This document shows positions 1 to 12,200 of a stretch of 64,000 nt of DNA, piece after piece. The DNA is from Bilabrum cf. latius (Eukaryota > Bigyra: Bicosoecida > Bigyra > Bicosoecida), in NCBI GenBank assembly GCA_965178125.1, contig OZ237759.1:248001-312000 (forward strand), in the 5' to 3' direction. Position 1 is the first letter of the stretch. Every line of letters begins with the position of its first letter. Under the pieces are notes generated by a model, which had not been told where the DNA came from, ran no database searches, and was given only the letters and a program-made list of their open reading frames with translations. A program made the position numbers and the translations under genes.

Positions 1-120
1 TGGCCGTTGGCGCCGAGCCTGCGGAGCGGTTGCAACCTGCGAATGAAGAAGAGGACCAAAATCCACCACGGGCTTCGAATTTGGAAGCACGCACGCCGCA
101 TACCTTTGACGGTGGTGAAA

Positions 121-3100
121 TCATCGATTCAATTCATCGGTTCGCGCAGGTCTCTCGCTCCTGGCACCGGCCTGCCGAAGAGCCTTGACCTTCAAGCTGC
201 CACTGGCACTGGCAACACGCGCTGCCCCAACCCCCGCTCTTGCCGCATAGCCCGCCGGAGGCACTCGCTTCCTGGGCATCTGAACGGGCACCCGCCTGCT
301 CGTAGTAAACCTGCGGGCCTAACGTCCCGACGCAATTCGTGACCGGTCATCCTCGACAAGAGCTGCCACTCCGCTTGGGCTCGGGCTTGAGGGCCCCTGT
401 TGTGCCGCGCCCCGCCTTGTCTGCTCCTTGGAGCCCGGTTTAAAACGTCTGCCCCTCTTCTTCCTCTTGCTACTGACCATGCCGTTGCCTTCGGTCTTGC
501 CTTTGCCGCTCCTACTGACCTTGCCTTTGCTCTTGGCTTTACGTTTTCCCATTGGCACAACTCTTGCCTCGTTGCCACTGCCACTGCCACTGCCACTGCC
601 TGCTTCCTCATGGCGCCCATCAGCAGCGTCCTAACCCTCACCCTCGTCATCGAACGCACCCACAGCTGCAACACCAGACGGAGTGAGAGGCACCTGGCCA
701 TCAGCATGGCCAAAATATACCTGGCCATCATCACGAGCGTGGTCGCGGGCATCGCCCTATTCATGCGTCCTGACTGCCCCTGATATTTCGCCATGCATGC
801 CGGCCCTGTCTCCGTCAATCTCATCCGGGTGAAACACGGAAGGCATGGTGTGCTCATGCAAGCCTGGCCACGGACGGCGCAGCAACTCAGCCGCATCACT
901 GGAGCTGCCCTCTGTACTTAAAAAACCACTATAACCACTTCCCTGTAAACCAGCGCGGACTGTAGGACGTACAGCACCACTGGCACCCTTGGATGCCTCG
1001 TTTTCCCTCCGTTGCTGCACACGCTGAAGAAAACTACCTACGTCAACTCCAGCACGAACGCCAGCCACATCGCCGCCTGCTCCGGCCGTACCCAACGAGC
1101 CTTCTTCGTCTTGCTCCACGGAAGCAGGGCTGGCCCGGGCGCGCAACCTCCAAGCAATCTCTCCGGATGGGCTCGTTGAGGCCTGTCTCACCGCATCATC
1201 GCTGCGCATGGCCCCGCCTGCACCAGGTGCATCGCCGCGCCGTTGAGTCCTCTATCCTGCTTGTAGCGACGTTCCTTCAATATAAGACTCATCTGCTAGG
1301 CTGCTTTTTAATGCGCCATTTGCAGCGGCATCTAGCTTCCAGCGGACACCCAATAGGTGCTGGCTGCCTACTGCAGCCTCGTGGCCTGGCAAACTCCGCG
1401 CAGAGTACCTATCGCCGACCATTGTCGTATCAGCAACGCGCCCAGAGGAAACCAAAACGCGACTCTGCTCTTGGTCTTGCCCCAGCCCTGGCCCGTCCTC
1501 CAGTCTCCTGAGCGCCTCGTCCACCTGAAGGAGAAGTGATCGGTTGCCCCGATATCCCGCATCAACACCTGCGTCTGATCCAGTAGACGCGGATGAATGG
1601 GGACCCCCTGGCTTGGCATACTCCGCACCAGCAGTTGTCGGCGAAGGTGCTACCGTCACGTGCCCAGGGGAATGCACCCCAAGGATGGGTGGCGAGCGAA
1701 GCGCGGCCTGCGTCTGCTCCCGCACTGGCGTATCACAGGACTGAACCGAAAAATCAGAGGTGAGCTGTGGATGTGCGTGTGTTCGAGCATGCGACTATTT
1801 GCTGGCCGGTGATTCATCAGCTGAAATTAAGGCCGCAGCAGGAGCTGCAGGCTGCTCCTCACCTGATGCTGGTGTCGGGGCCTGCACTGGAGCAGCAGGC
1901 TGCTCCTCACCTGATGCTGGTGTCGGGGCCTGCACTGGAGCAGCAGGCTGCTCCTCGGCTGATGCAGGTGCCGGGGCCTGCACTGGAGCAGCAGGCTGCT
2001 CCTCACCTGATGCTGGTGTCGGGGCCTGCACTGGAGCAGCAGGCTGCTCCTCACCTGATGCTGGTGTCGGGGCCTGCACTGGAGCAGCAGGCTGCTCCTC
2101 GGCTGATGCTGGTGTCGGGGCCTGCACTGGAGCAGCAGGCTGCTCCTCGGCTGATGCTGGTGTCGGGGCCTGCACTGGAGCAGCAGGCTGCTCCTCGGCT
2201 GATGCAGGTGTCGGGGCCTGCACTGGAGCTGCATGCTGTTCTTCCGCTGATGCCGGTGACTCAGCATCTGCTGGAGCTGAGTCCCGGGCCAGAGACGGTA
2301 TCGGAGGTCGCATAAGGTTCCGGGGTTCTTCGTTTGCTGGTACATCCGCAGAGGGAAAATATTGCTTGGACACGGTCTGATCTGAAGAGTCCCCGTGCAA
2401 CTGCCCAGCTGCTGCAAGTGCTGATTTGGTGGCGCTCTTGCTCGCCGGTTCGCCAATAGACGCTAGTTCTGACCCCATCCCTGGCGGTGGAGGCGGAGGA
2501 CCCGTTGTTGCCCTTGCTCCCTCCGTACCATCGGACATGCTCCCTTTGCTGTCCCTGGGAGTACCCAACTCGGCGCCTCCGAGCCCGGGCGGGGGCCCAG
2601 ACAGGATTCGGGGTGAGCGAGGAGATCGCGGGGAGCCCGGCCGGGTACGTCTTCGAGCTCGTGGACTGCGGCGAGCTGCCTGACGCGAGCGCGGTGACTG
2701 CGCTTTGTCAGAATCGGGGAGTGGCACGTCACCATCTTGGTGGACTTGGATCGGACTGGGCCTTGCTTTCCGATCGATGGTACGTTGTTGCTCGGGAGTT
2801 GCCGAATCTTCATCAGCCTCTGCAGCTGCGGCCAATCGCGCGTTTACCTGATCAGATGGTTCTGGAATCGCGTCTGCAGCACGCATCTCCTACCCAGCTC
2901 CATGCTGGATCGCAACTTGTCGTGGGGCGGCAAACGGCAGCGGTGCATGATGCCTGGCTACAGGAGTTGCCATTCCATCTTCAGTTGCTCCTATATTGGT
3001 CGTAGCGACTGCCCCATGAGCCTCATTCGCTGACCCATGAGCCTCATTCGCTGCATGCGCCTCATCAACTGCCCCATGAGCCTTGTCGACTGCGCCATGA

Positions 3101-6054
3101 GCCTCATTCGCTGACCCATGAGCCTCATTCGCTGCATGCGCCTCATCAACTGCCCCATGAGCCTTGTCGACTGCGCCATGAGCCTCATTCGCTGACCCAT
3201 GAGCCTCATTCGCTGCATGCGCCTCATCAACTGCCCCATGAGCCTCATCGACTGACCCATGAGCCTCATTCGCTGCATGCGCCTCATCAACTGCCCCATG
3301 AGCCTTGTCGACTGACCCATGAGCCTCAACCGCTGACCCATGGGCCTCATCCGCTGCATGAGCCTCATCGACTGCCCCATGAGCCTCATCAACTGACCCA
3401 TGAGCCTCATCAACTGACCCATGAGCCTCATCGACCAAGTTGCGCGGCTCGGCATCTTGCATACAAGCCATGAGCCGTTCAGCCAATCCGTCTGTAGACG
3501 TAGCGACGTGCTTCCCGATTAGCTCGTGGCTAGGCGGTCTTGGTGGGGTGCATGGTCTCGAATACACCTCGCCTAAGCTCGGCACAGGGATGGCTGCAGC
3601 GGGAGGGCGCACAGAGGCACCAGGGAGATGACCAAATTCCTTCTAAATGGCGGGTTTATCGACGCTTACGGGCATCAGACCCGAGCTATATCCACGATTA
3701 GCTGTATCAGGTGCTTGCTACTCGGTGTGCATTTTTTGCTTGACACTGCTATCCCCATCGAGTGTGCCGTGCATCTGCTAGTCTTCTCTACTGCCCGCAC
3801 CGCTAACTTCTGGAGCGTCACCAAGTGAAGCAGCCCCTGAAGGGCGCATCTGGGCAGCAGCTGCATTTGACGACAAGGCAGCAGCTCCCCTGCCACTCAT
3901 CCCATCAACACCTGAGGTGGGACCCTCACTGGTAGGAACATGATCGCTGCGGGGTTCATGTTCGTCAACAACATGAGGGGAATCAGGGGCAGGCGCCGCC
4001 CTCGACTCGGAGGCAATATAAGGGCTCTGCTGTGAGCTGGTTGCATCGCGGCGTTCCGCTGCTCCGTAGTCTCCGGTTGCGCCCACGCTGTCTTCGGCCT
4101 CTTGCCCGCTGCCCTCCAATCGCTCCACCTGCTCCCCGTCCTACACTCGCCCAGCCTTCCTACCGCGAGACCTCCTCGCTTGCTAGATCCTTCTCGCCTC
4201 TGCATCGGCGCGGTCGGAGCTGACCAGCCCCGCCTGTGCAACCAGGAGGCCGTGACCCACCAGCCGCTCCAGCCGCTCCAGCTCGCCCTCGCCCTCTGGT
4301 GCCGGTGGAACAGGCACGGGGATGCTCGCAGACGATTCGCCCGCGACTGGCCTAGATTGCCTCTGTCCCTCTGTGCCTCTGCCAGCCAAGGCGGTCTCGT
4401 TCGTTTCATGCTCCCGGGACGGGACAGGTGGTGTTTTGGAGAGGTCGCTTGCAAAGGAGTTAGTGGAGTCTGCAGCTACGGAGGCGTGATCCACCACTAG
4501 GGCTGCCTTGGCCCTGCCGATGGCCCGTTGCGGTTCCTAGTCGTCGGCGAACCCGTTACTGCCCTGGCGTTCAACGTCGGGTCCACTGGCATCATCGCGA
4601 TCCTACTTGCTCGACTCCATGGCCCCAGCAATGGCAACCGCTTTCCCCTATTGCTAGCCATTGGGTTCTTGTTGGGGTGGCGTGACCTGCAGCGACTCTG
4701 GCTTAGGAGGCGTGTCAGGCATATCTGCGAGCAGCCCGCCGGCAGGAGAAGAGCCACCAGAGGATACGCTAGATTCTGCAGTATCTCGTCGGGGACGTAC
4801 TGCCTCGGTGGGAACCGGGCATGGATTTGCAACTCCAGTCCCGTCACTAGGACGCGAGCCAACCCCCGCACCAGCCCCCACACCTGCCACCTCAGCTCGC
4901 CAGTCAAACTGCGAGTGAATGCTGCTATACAACGCACCCTGCTGGTCATTCTGATGTTCAGCTGCCACATTCACTTCACTTCTCTGCTGTGAGCCACGGG
5001 AACTTTGCTGAATCGCACGCTCGGCCGAGTCTGATGAAGAATGCATGTCGGTGTGAGTTGCAGCAGAAGCGCCCCCCACATCGACCGCATCGTCGTCCAG
5101 TATCCTAGAGTGCACAGTAGCCCCGCGGCTATGGTATCCTCGCGCCGCATATATCATGCTGGTGGGCGGCGACGCGGCACCGGCGATGCCAGCGGGGTTG
5201 TTGTTGCTGCTGCTGCATTCGCTGGGTTGCCGTCTTGCCGCACCGGGACTCGGAGTGTCCTTTGGCACTGGCAATGATTCTCTGCCAAAATGACTGAAAT
5301 TGTGCTCTTCAGGAGGCGTGGACGGAGGCTGAATGCCGTTACCTTCCGGAGGACTTGCGCTAGCAGTACCCAATCCAGCACCACTGGATTCACCTTCATC
5401 AGAGCCGGTCTCGCTGTACGCTACTGCGACAGCAACACCGCTGAGATCCAAGTCCACATCCCGGCTGTTTGATGCAGAGCCATCGGAACGCATTGATCTC
5501 CGTGAGCGCCTGAAACTCCCACGCAGTCCCAGCATGAGCGGTTGCCCTACCCGAAGGCGCTCGCCTGGTGACAGCTTCCATGCCCTCGAGTGTCGGTCGA
5601 TTGTCTGCCCATCATGCTACTTCGACCTGCTTCTGATTGATCCTTTGGATGCGCTTAGCTTCAACCCTGCTGGATCTTTGCTCCGCTTTGAACCACGCTA
5701 TGAAAAACTCTTGGATGCGTAGCCGCCACCAAAAGTAGTTGGAGATCTTGCAGAAGTCAGGCTTGTGGCGTGAGCCTGGAGCAAGCCTTGCTCAAGCTAT
5801 TCAGTCTATGCTGTCTGTTGCCTGGGCATCTCATGCTTCGAGGCTTGCCGCTTCAAGCGTCGCTTTTCGCGATGGGCTCGAGCAAGGACGAGGTGGGATA
5901 AATGGGCGATATGCTGCTTGTCAGCTCCATGTAGCCTCTCTAAGTTGCCTATTTCCCTTTTCGTCGATGCGAGGAGAGCTTCAAAGTCCATCCGTACTTT
6001 TTGAAGGATATAGTGTTGGACCTTCCGACAGACCCTGGATTCGGGCGGTCGCAA
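121..6054 (-). CDS. Giant low-complexity protein (about 1,977 aa), function unknown
   Basis: One minus-strand frame runs from about 6054 to a TGA at 121-123 with no TAA or TGA. It is interrupted only by TAG codons (for example 5806, 4654, 4183, 3778, 2890, 1795, 1252, 757 and 319), read here as Gln. The N-terminal ~80 residues are charged and helical-looking. The rest is Ser/Pro/Ala/Gly/Asp-rich, with Arg/Ser clusters, a 7-aa DEAHGxV-type repeat and a 16-aa EEQPAAPVQAPTPAS-type repeat, a basic Lys/Arg patch near 430-560 and a short (GlySer)n run near 575-600. I see no catalytic domain, signal peptide or membrane segment. The 5' end is unclear: the frame meets a TAA at 6064 inside an inserted 158-bp repeat. 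The next in-frame ATG is near 5991, and before the insertion the frame could have begun at an ATG at 6266-6268. I do not recognise a family. Confidence 0.6.
1851..2250. repeat. 48-bp coding tandem repeat (16 aa)
   Basis: About eight near-identical 48-bp units lie inside the giant minus-strand ORF. Each encodes a 16-aa unit of the type EEQPAAPVQAPTPAS(A/G). The unit length is a multiple of three, and differences between units are mostly single substitutions (SAEE/SGEE), so the repeat keeps the frame. It is probably a disordered Pro/Ala/Gln-rich spacer. Confidence 0.85.
3004..3440. repeat. 21-bp coding tandem repeat (heptad DEAHGxV)
   Basis: Roughly twenty units, mostly 21 bp with some 18-bp variants, encode DEAHGAV, DEAHAA, NEAHGSA and DKAHGAV heptads in the giant minus-strand ORF. 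A few units group into a higher-order repeat of about 81 bp, which suggests recent unequal exchange. The repeats preserve the frame and give an acidic, His-bearing, probably helical stretch. Confidence 0.8.
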
Positions 6055-6059
6055 GTGCT

Positions 6060-6217
6060 TTTAATCTTCTTCTTGAAAGTTCAACACGCTACAAAGGACC
6101 TCTTGCAAACCCCCCGCCCTAATCAGTCATTTCGCGCACGTTTCGCAGGCCTGGTGTCAGCACTCTACTGAGAAACCTTAACCACTGCATGCTCCGCGTT
6201 CACGACATTCCTGAAGT
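6060..6217 (+). mobile_element. Short retroposon-like element, left copy, with 11-bp target-site duplication
   Basis: A 158-bp insertion is flanked by a perfect 11-bp direct repeat (TCGCAAGTGCT) at 6049-6059 and 6218-6228. The same sequence occurs in reverse orientation at 21660-21830 with a different flanking repeat. Two copies with two different target duplications are the mark of transposition. It carries no ORF. Removing the insertion plus one repeat restores an open frame between the upstream ATG at 6266-6268 and the giant protein. Confidence 0.7.
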
Positions 6218-6296
6218 TCGCAAGTGCTCGCAACCTCGAGTGAGGAGGGGTCGCAAGCTTGCACGCATAAAAATCAATCCATCGCTACCGTACTAC

Positions 6297-8702
6297 TCAA
6301 ATTCCCAGTCCACGAAGCAGCTCATCCGCCCCAGCCACATCGCCCCTCTTCCAGACTCCGATGTTCTCCTCTGGAATGCGCTGCCAGCCCCTGCCCCACA
6401 GCGGTGAGTCCGCCCGCAAAGTGAAGTTCAGCGAGTCCATCAATGCCTGCGCAGAGGCCCCTTGCACGAACCCAGGGTCCTTCCCAAACCAGTTGCCCCG
6501 CCCGCCATCCGCCGGAGGCACCAGAAACTAGCTCTCGTTGAAGCCCTCTTGGTCGTACAGGGGCAGAGACAGCCAGCCCCCGCCGAATCTGCCGCCACCC
6601 CCCGTGGCGTTGGCGAACCACTTCTTCTCCGCCTCCCACGGCGTGAGAGGTCCGACCTACACGGCAGCATTCGGCCACCTCGACCCGAATGCGTTGTTCA
6701 GCGGCTGGCACGGGCGTCCGTCCTCCAGGATACGAGCCAGGAGGGGGTATCTCTCGGCCCACAGGGGGGACCGGAATGGCATCGCATGCAGCCTGGTCCA
6801 CAGCGTGTCGTTGTCAGTGCCGCACTCCTGCACGCCGGACTGTCTGACTCCGAGTCCACCGAGGAAGAAGAGGTTGTTGTCCACGCCTCCCTCTGGCGGG
6901 CCGGTGTCCCGCCCATTGTGGGCGAAAATCCCGGCCACCTCCGCCCCCGCAAAGATGTTTCCCCGAATGTCCAGCCCGCCCTCGTGGTCGTCGGCGTACA
7001 CCCCTGTCCGAATGCACGCAGTTGGTGGCGAGTTGCAGGGGAGTGAGCCGTCGGGGCCCGGGTAGAACGCGTACCTCCCGATGTGGTCGAAGAGGTTGTA
7101 CCGAATGGCCCGACCTCTCCATGTCCAGTCCCTGCCCTGGTGTATAGCCGCGGAGTCATGCGCCTCTTTGACCAAATGGTGAAACCGGGAGTACTCCACC
7201 ACGTGGTCGTTCCCTGGCATGCTCAAGGCCTCGTGACGAGCGTCGCTAATTTCGCAGTTGGTGACCCGCACTCCCACGCCGTTCATGCGGATCCCGAACT
7301 GGTAGGTGAACAGCCACTGGGCCACGCGGGTGATGAACGTGTTGGCCACCGTTATGTTGGAAGGGATCAGAGGCACGCGGGCTCCCCCCGATATGACGAT
7401 CCCGCCGCGGCCCATGTCGCTGATGTTCACGCCGGAGATCACGTGACCCGGGCTGGCTGGGGCCGTCCCGTTCTCGAAGTCAGAGGACTGCAGCTCGATG
7501 GCGTTGCCCGCCCCGCCGGCGAACGAGCAGTTGATCACCGCGATGTCCCCCGTGTCTGTGCCAGACAGCATGCCCGCCCCGCGTGACGTCTCGAATCGAA
7601 TATTCACGAACCTGATGTGACGAGTGCCTGGCATGAGGTACACGAGGCCCTGCGGGCCGGCAGAGAGCCGCACCTTGCTCGCCCACCACGGCGAGGAGGA
7701 GGAGGAGTAGGGCCCGCTGTGGCCTCGCTCTTGCCCTCGCTCTTGCGCTGGAGGGTACAGGAACAGCTTGCTCTGGTTGCGGTCGAACCACCACTCCCCC
7801 GGGGCATCCAGCTCCTCGATCAAATTGAGGGCAAAGTACCACTGCCCTTCCGTGACGGGCCAGTAGTGAAGGGGCTTTTCGAACGTGAACGTGCGGTTCT
7901 GCGGGTCAATGGCCGTCAGCGCAGTCACGTCGTCCGCCCAACCGATGTGGAAGTATCCGTTGAGATTGATCTCATCCAGCGGCGTGTGCACCCAGGATGC
8001 CGGCCTGTCTTTCATGTCGTCGCCCCAGCCCACCACGGTCTCATTCAGTCCGGAGTGACCTCCAATTCGAGCGTACGACCTCGTCCGGTTGGCGGGATCA
8101 TTGTTCGGGTATCTCGCGGGCCACATGCGGGCGCCGTCAACGAAGAGCTCGATGCGTTCATCGTCGGGGCTGACTGCTGAAGCGTGACTCGGCAAGTTTG
8201 CATCCAGTCCGGCCTGCTTGAGGTTCAGCTCCCAGACCGCTCCAGCGGGCAAGCCGCTCGGCAGACGCGGATCCACGGAGGGAGTCCACTGTCCCGTTGC
8301 TTGAGACAGGCCAGCGAGTTCTCCTGAGATCACAGATGGTGATAGTGCATCAGCATTCTTCGCAAGGCATGTGTCCGTTCGCACTACTACCGCCAACGAG
8401 GGTGACAGGCCGGATGAAGCATTCGACAGGATAGCCGTGTCCTGCAGCAGGTACCGACCACCTGGAAACAGCCGAACGGCAGCTGGCATACAACCAGATG
8501 TCCTGAATGCAGAACTCCGATCCATTGCCTCTGATAAGTAGCAAACCGGCTGTTGCCGCGTGCCAGGCCCCGTTGAGTTGCACTTCATGGCAGGCACAGT
8601 TGGAGCGACAACTACCGAGCAATCGCCAGTTGTAGCACGAACACTTCGGCCAAAGACTAACAATGACCCAGTTACTACAGCAAGCTACTGCCACACGCGC
8701 AT
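6297..8702 (-). CDS. Secreted right-handed parallel beta-helix protein (probable polysaccharide-active enzyme)
   Basis: This 801-aa protein ends at a TGA (6297-6299). I chose the ATG at 8700-8702 because it gives a clear signal peptide (MRVWQQLAVVTGSLLVFG), whose second Gln is a TAG at 8685. Two more TAGs (6657, 6528) lie in the C-terminal part. A beta-sandwich-like region with an ELDAPGEWWFDR-type strand is followed by many short repeats of the sort N.I......G...GI....., ending in HQGRDWTWRG, YADDHEGGLDIRGN and FAHNGRDTG. That pattern is typical of the Beta_helix/pectate-lyase-like fold seen in GH141/GH120-type and lyase proteins. Several N-glycosylation sequons are present. It likely acts outside the cell on a polysaccharide; substrate and catalytic residues cannot be named. 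A truncated copy of its 5' end lies at 18389-18889. Confidence 0.75.
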
Positions 8703-9295
8703 TATAACGATTGATTGTGTGGCGGCTGCCCGAGAGGGAGATCCAATGCATCAAAAGTGAAGTCCGTGATCATGTCCCAGTGGTGGCTAGCTTTCGCCGT
8801 TGCTTCTTGAGGATGAATCCGGCTTCCACTGGGCAGAGCAGCTACGCAGTCACCGCCACAATGTGTCCCGCGACGCAAAGCAACCCGCACGCTGCGATCC
8901 CCGCGCCCAGTGGGATGGACTGCCTCAGCCTCCTCTCCGTCCTGGCCAGTTCCCAGCCGGACCGCAGCACTTGCTCTCCTGCGACGGCAGACCCACTGCC
9001 AGTGCCATCGCTAGCGCCCACCTCATCTCTTTCGAGCAGTCCAGCCCAGGCCGCATCCATCGCTGGGTGCTGCAGCACGGCGGGCCCCGCCACCACCACG
9101 AGCACGCCGGGCAGTGCACCCAGCGCGATGGTGGCGGCCCCAATGCACAGCAAAGACGCAGGCAGCAGGCGAATGGAGCCCAGCCACCGTGGCAAGAAAG
9201 CCAGCCTAGTGACACGCGAGCAGGGGTGCACGTACGCCTGCACAGCCCGCCCAAGCAGCCCCCAGAGAGCCGCCAGGGCCGTCCACTTGGCCCTC
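8195..9295. repeat. 1.1-kb direct repeat, left arm (5' part of Y plus 3' part of Z)
   Basis: This segment covers the first ~500 bp of the beta-helix gene, the Y-Z intergenic spacer and the last ~525 bp of gene Z. It recurs at 18389-19490 in the same orientation. The two arms flank the block that holds both ATPase elements. They are about 95% or more identical by eye, with small indels near 8540 and 8755. Confidence 0.8.
8770..9295 (-). pseudogene. Truncated 3' copy of membrane-protein gene Z (copy A)
   Basis: Encodes the C-terminal ~175 aa of Z, ending at the same TGA (8770-8772), and is cut at 9295 where the ATPase element begins. The frame is intact but it lacks the N-terminal ~690 residues and any start. 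At 8842-8844 it has a TAG codon where copies B (13731-13733) and the full gene (19037-19039) have CAG. That is a direct in-window example of Gln codon exchange. Confidence 0.8.
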
Positions 9296-12200
9296 TATGT
9301 AGTACTGCTGCCATATTGCTTATTGGGAGGGGGTGGGCGGTCGCCAGCACCCGTGATTGCGACCCCCCCTCATCAGGGCCGTCCACCGTGACCCCGGGGC
9401 CCCCTTCAAGTTGCGGGGGTCTGGACAGTGCGCCTGAGTGCATCACTTCTTGCTTTTGCCGATGAACAGGGAATTAATATCGCCATCAAGACGACTCACT
9501 CGCAGTCTTTATCGACGTGTACATATCAGGCAGCTTGCCGGATCATTTACAGCCGTGATAAAGGCCAAAAGCAAGATTCCATGTGTGAGAGCCACTCAGT
9601 GCCATTGCTCGTTTGGTTCGTGCATGATGCCTACGAAAGCAGCGGCAATTAGCTGCACGAATATGTAGTTGTATCTGCATTTTGCTACTCTGCTTGACAC
9701 AGGGCGGTATTCAACGGACAGACTTGTCGCGAGGTTTTTGGGTACGGTCTGCGGTTCATCATTCTCGGATTGGCAAAGGGCTGCGAGTGGCAACGCCTCA
9801 AGTGTAGTACATACCCATACATTGGCACGATATGATCGTATCAATCCCAGGTCAGTCCCTGATACAAGCAAGGCTCCATTCAAGGGTACCAGCTAGCCAT
9901 ATTGATTTCCCTACCTTGCTACACGTTTGGGAACGTAAGATGAACGCCACTGTGATCATATCCACATGGGAACAACTGCCGATGAGGGATGTCCCGCTCA
10001 GTGCGGTGAGTGAGCGCGCTCGGGCAATCCAGCGTGTGCAGACAGATGCGATGATCATAGCTAATGCTGTGAATGATGAGAAAGTAAAGGCAGCAAACTT
10101 GGAAGGCTTGCCATCATCTAAAGTCGGCGATGAGCTCGGACTTCCTGTTGTTCAAGCCGAGCTTGCGAAGAACCTGCACGAGGTGGGGCTCCTCTCGAAG
10201 CTCAAACTCGATGGAGTGTTAGGGTACCTCAGGAGTGACGATGCCAAGGCGGACGCGGCCAGCTTTTCTGATTATCATGTTCAGCTGTAGGAGGACGAGA
10301 GAAAGCGCAAAGAGAGGAAGGATGAGGAGCTAGAGCTGCAGGGCTTGCCCCACTCTGACTATCTCCACAAGGGCGAGAAGGTGAGGGTACCAATGGTGGG
10401 GTAGTTCGTTGGAATGCTCAGCAGGCTTGCGAAGGCGAATGGATTTGAGATTCCGCCGCCGTTTGAGGGTGACACGCTGCTCCAGGCAGTCAAAGGGCGC
10501 ATATAGCGAGAAATTCGCGCCCCTTATGGAGCGATGGCCGATGCTGTGCGGGCCTGTCTTCGGTTGATTGGGGACGCATTCGTACACGTGCACGCAACAG
10601 CTGATTCTAGGCCAAGCCTAGACACGATATCCACTGTCATGATTTTGCCCATCGTGGACTCGGGGTTCAGCACGCAGAGGGAAAGGCTCCTGCAGCGACT
10701 GCTTGCCGAGGCATTTCGGCCGAGGATGAACGTGATCCGTGGAGGGGTCGTGCTTGGGTACCGCGGCTTTGGGAAGTCGCAGCTGGTGCGTCAGCTTGTA
10801 TTCGGCAAGCAGTTGTTGCAGTGGTCCATCGGCAAGCGCAGGTTATACGATGCCTGCCGCCACGTTGGCATGTATGTTGACAACCCGAGCAAGCTGGGCA
10901 AGCCGCTTCAAATGGGCTGCCCCCCTGCTCTGCTGGCTGCTGGCCTGTGCAACGCGGGAGCGATGCAAAGTGCTACTGCACCAGCCTGGACGAAGTCAAT
11001 CCAAGACGGGTTTGACCCGGCGAATGTAGCAGAATGGGTCGATGACAACTAGGTGAATGCCATGCTGGTAATCGACGAGGCCTAGCAAGCACTCTCGGAT
11101 CCGTCGTCTAAGGCATCGACCGAGGTATCGATCGCGCGCTCGAAGGTGTTCTGGGACTCTCTTGATGACTGCTGTTAGAACCCGAAATTCCCGATGACCG
11201 TCATTACTGGAAACGGATCTGAAGTGGCCCACTTGGTGTATACGCGACCTCGAGAGAACTACTTCGAGATGCAGAAGGACAAGTTCCACATGTACTGGCT
11301 CGACTACGAGTACTCTGAGGTGGAGATCTGCCTCATGCTGACTCGGCAAGGTACAATCAGCGCATTTCCGAGTAGCGGCGTGCCGTGGATCCCGGCATAC
11401 TCTTCTGAAGACAAGCCGCTCAATATTGAGTCATTGACGGAAGATGTGGACAAGATTCTGCCAGAAGACGTGACTCTGGCCCTCGCTTTGGCTGTTGTGC
11501 GAGCTTCAGGGTGCGATCCTGCGTCAGACCCGATGTCAAACATTGCAAAGCCGGTGGACAGCCACTGGATTGAGTCGGGACAGGTGGTGCATCCCAGCAT
11601 CGAGCACGTCGTTCAAGGCATCCAGGCCGACGCTTTGGGGGATGTCGGAGCCTGGCACAAGACCAAAGCCAGACCGGGACGACTGACCTTGCAGGCCGCC
11701 ACGAAGGCGCTGAAAGATGAGCGAGTGCTGCGTGCATCTTATGCGTCTAGATCCAAGATCCTGCGGCGAGTTTGGCAGACTGGTATGACAGCCCGTAGCC
11801 TCGTTGGCATCAATACGGAGGAACGAGATACGAACACGAAGCTGCAGGAATGGCATGATGCCATGAATAGTGACGACGACTGCTTCCGGCAGATCATGCT
11901 TGCGCTCCTGGATTGCATGGGCGAGGATAACCCGAACTGGCAGCTTGATGCGCTCACCGACCCTCTGAAGCCGCCTAAACCTGTCACAATGAAGAGGCTG
12001 CTGTTGAGGCACAGGGCGATGCATCCTGACGCTGCAGTCGAAGATGTCAAGCAGTTCGAAAAAAAGCTAAGCCGGTGGAGGCTCAAGCAGCGTGTGGCCT
12101 ACCGGGCCTCGTCGGAGCGAGCTGGCACGCAACGGGAAAAATTGCCTTCAACAGCCGGTTTCCTGAGCAGCATGTTTGCTTTTCTAGCCTTACGGTGGAG

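Noticed and set aside
9428-9896. Short overlapping plus-strand ORFs before the ATPase
   Set aside because: Several frames are open here, but only the one in phase with the ATPase stays open across the indel between the two copies; the others look like chance frames.
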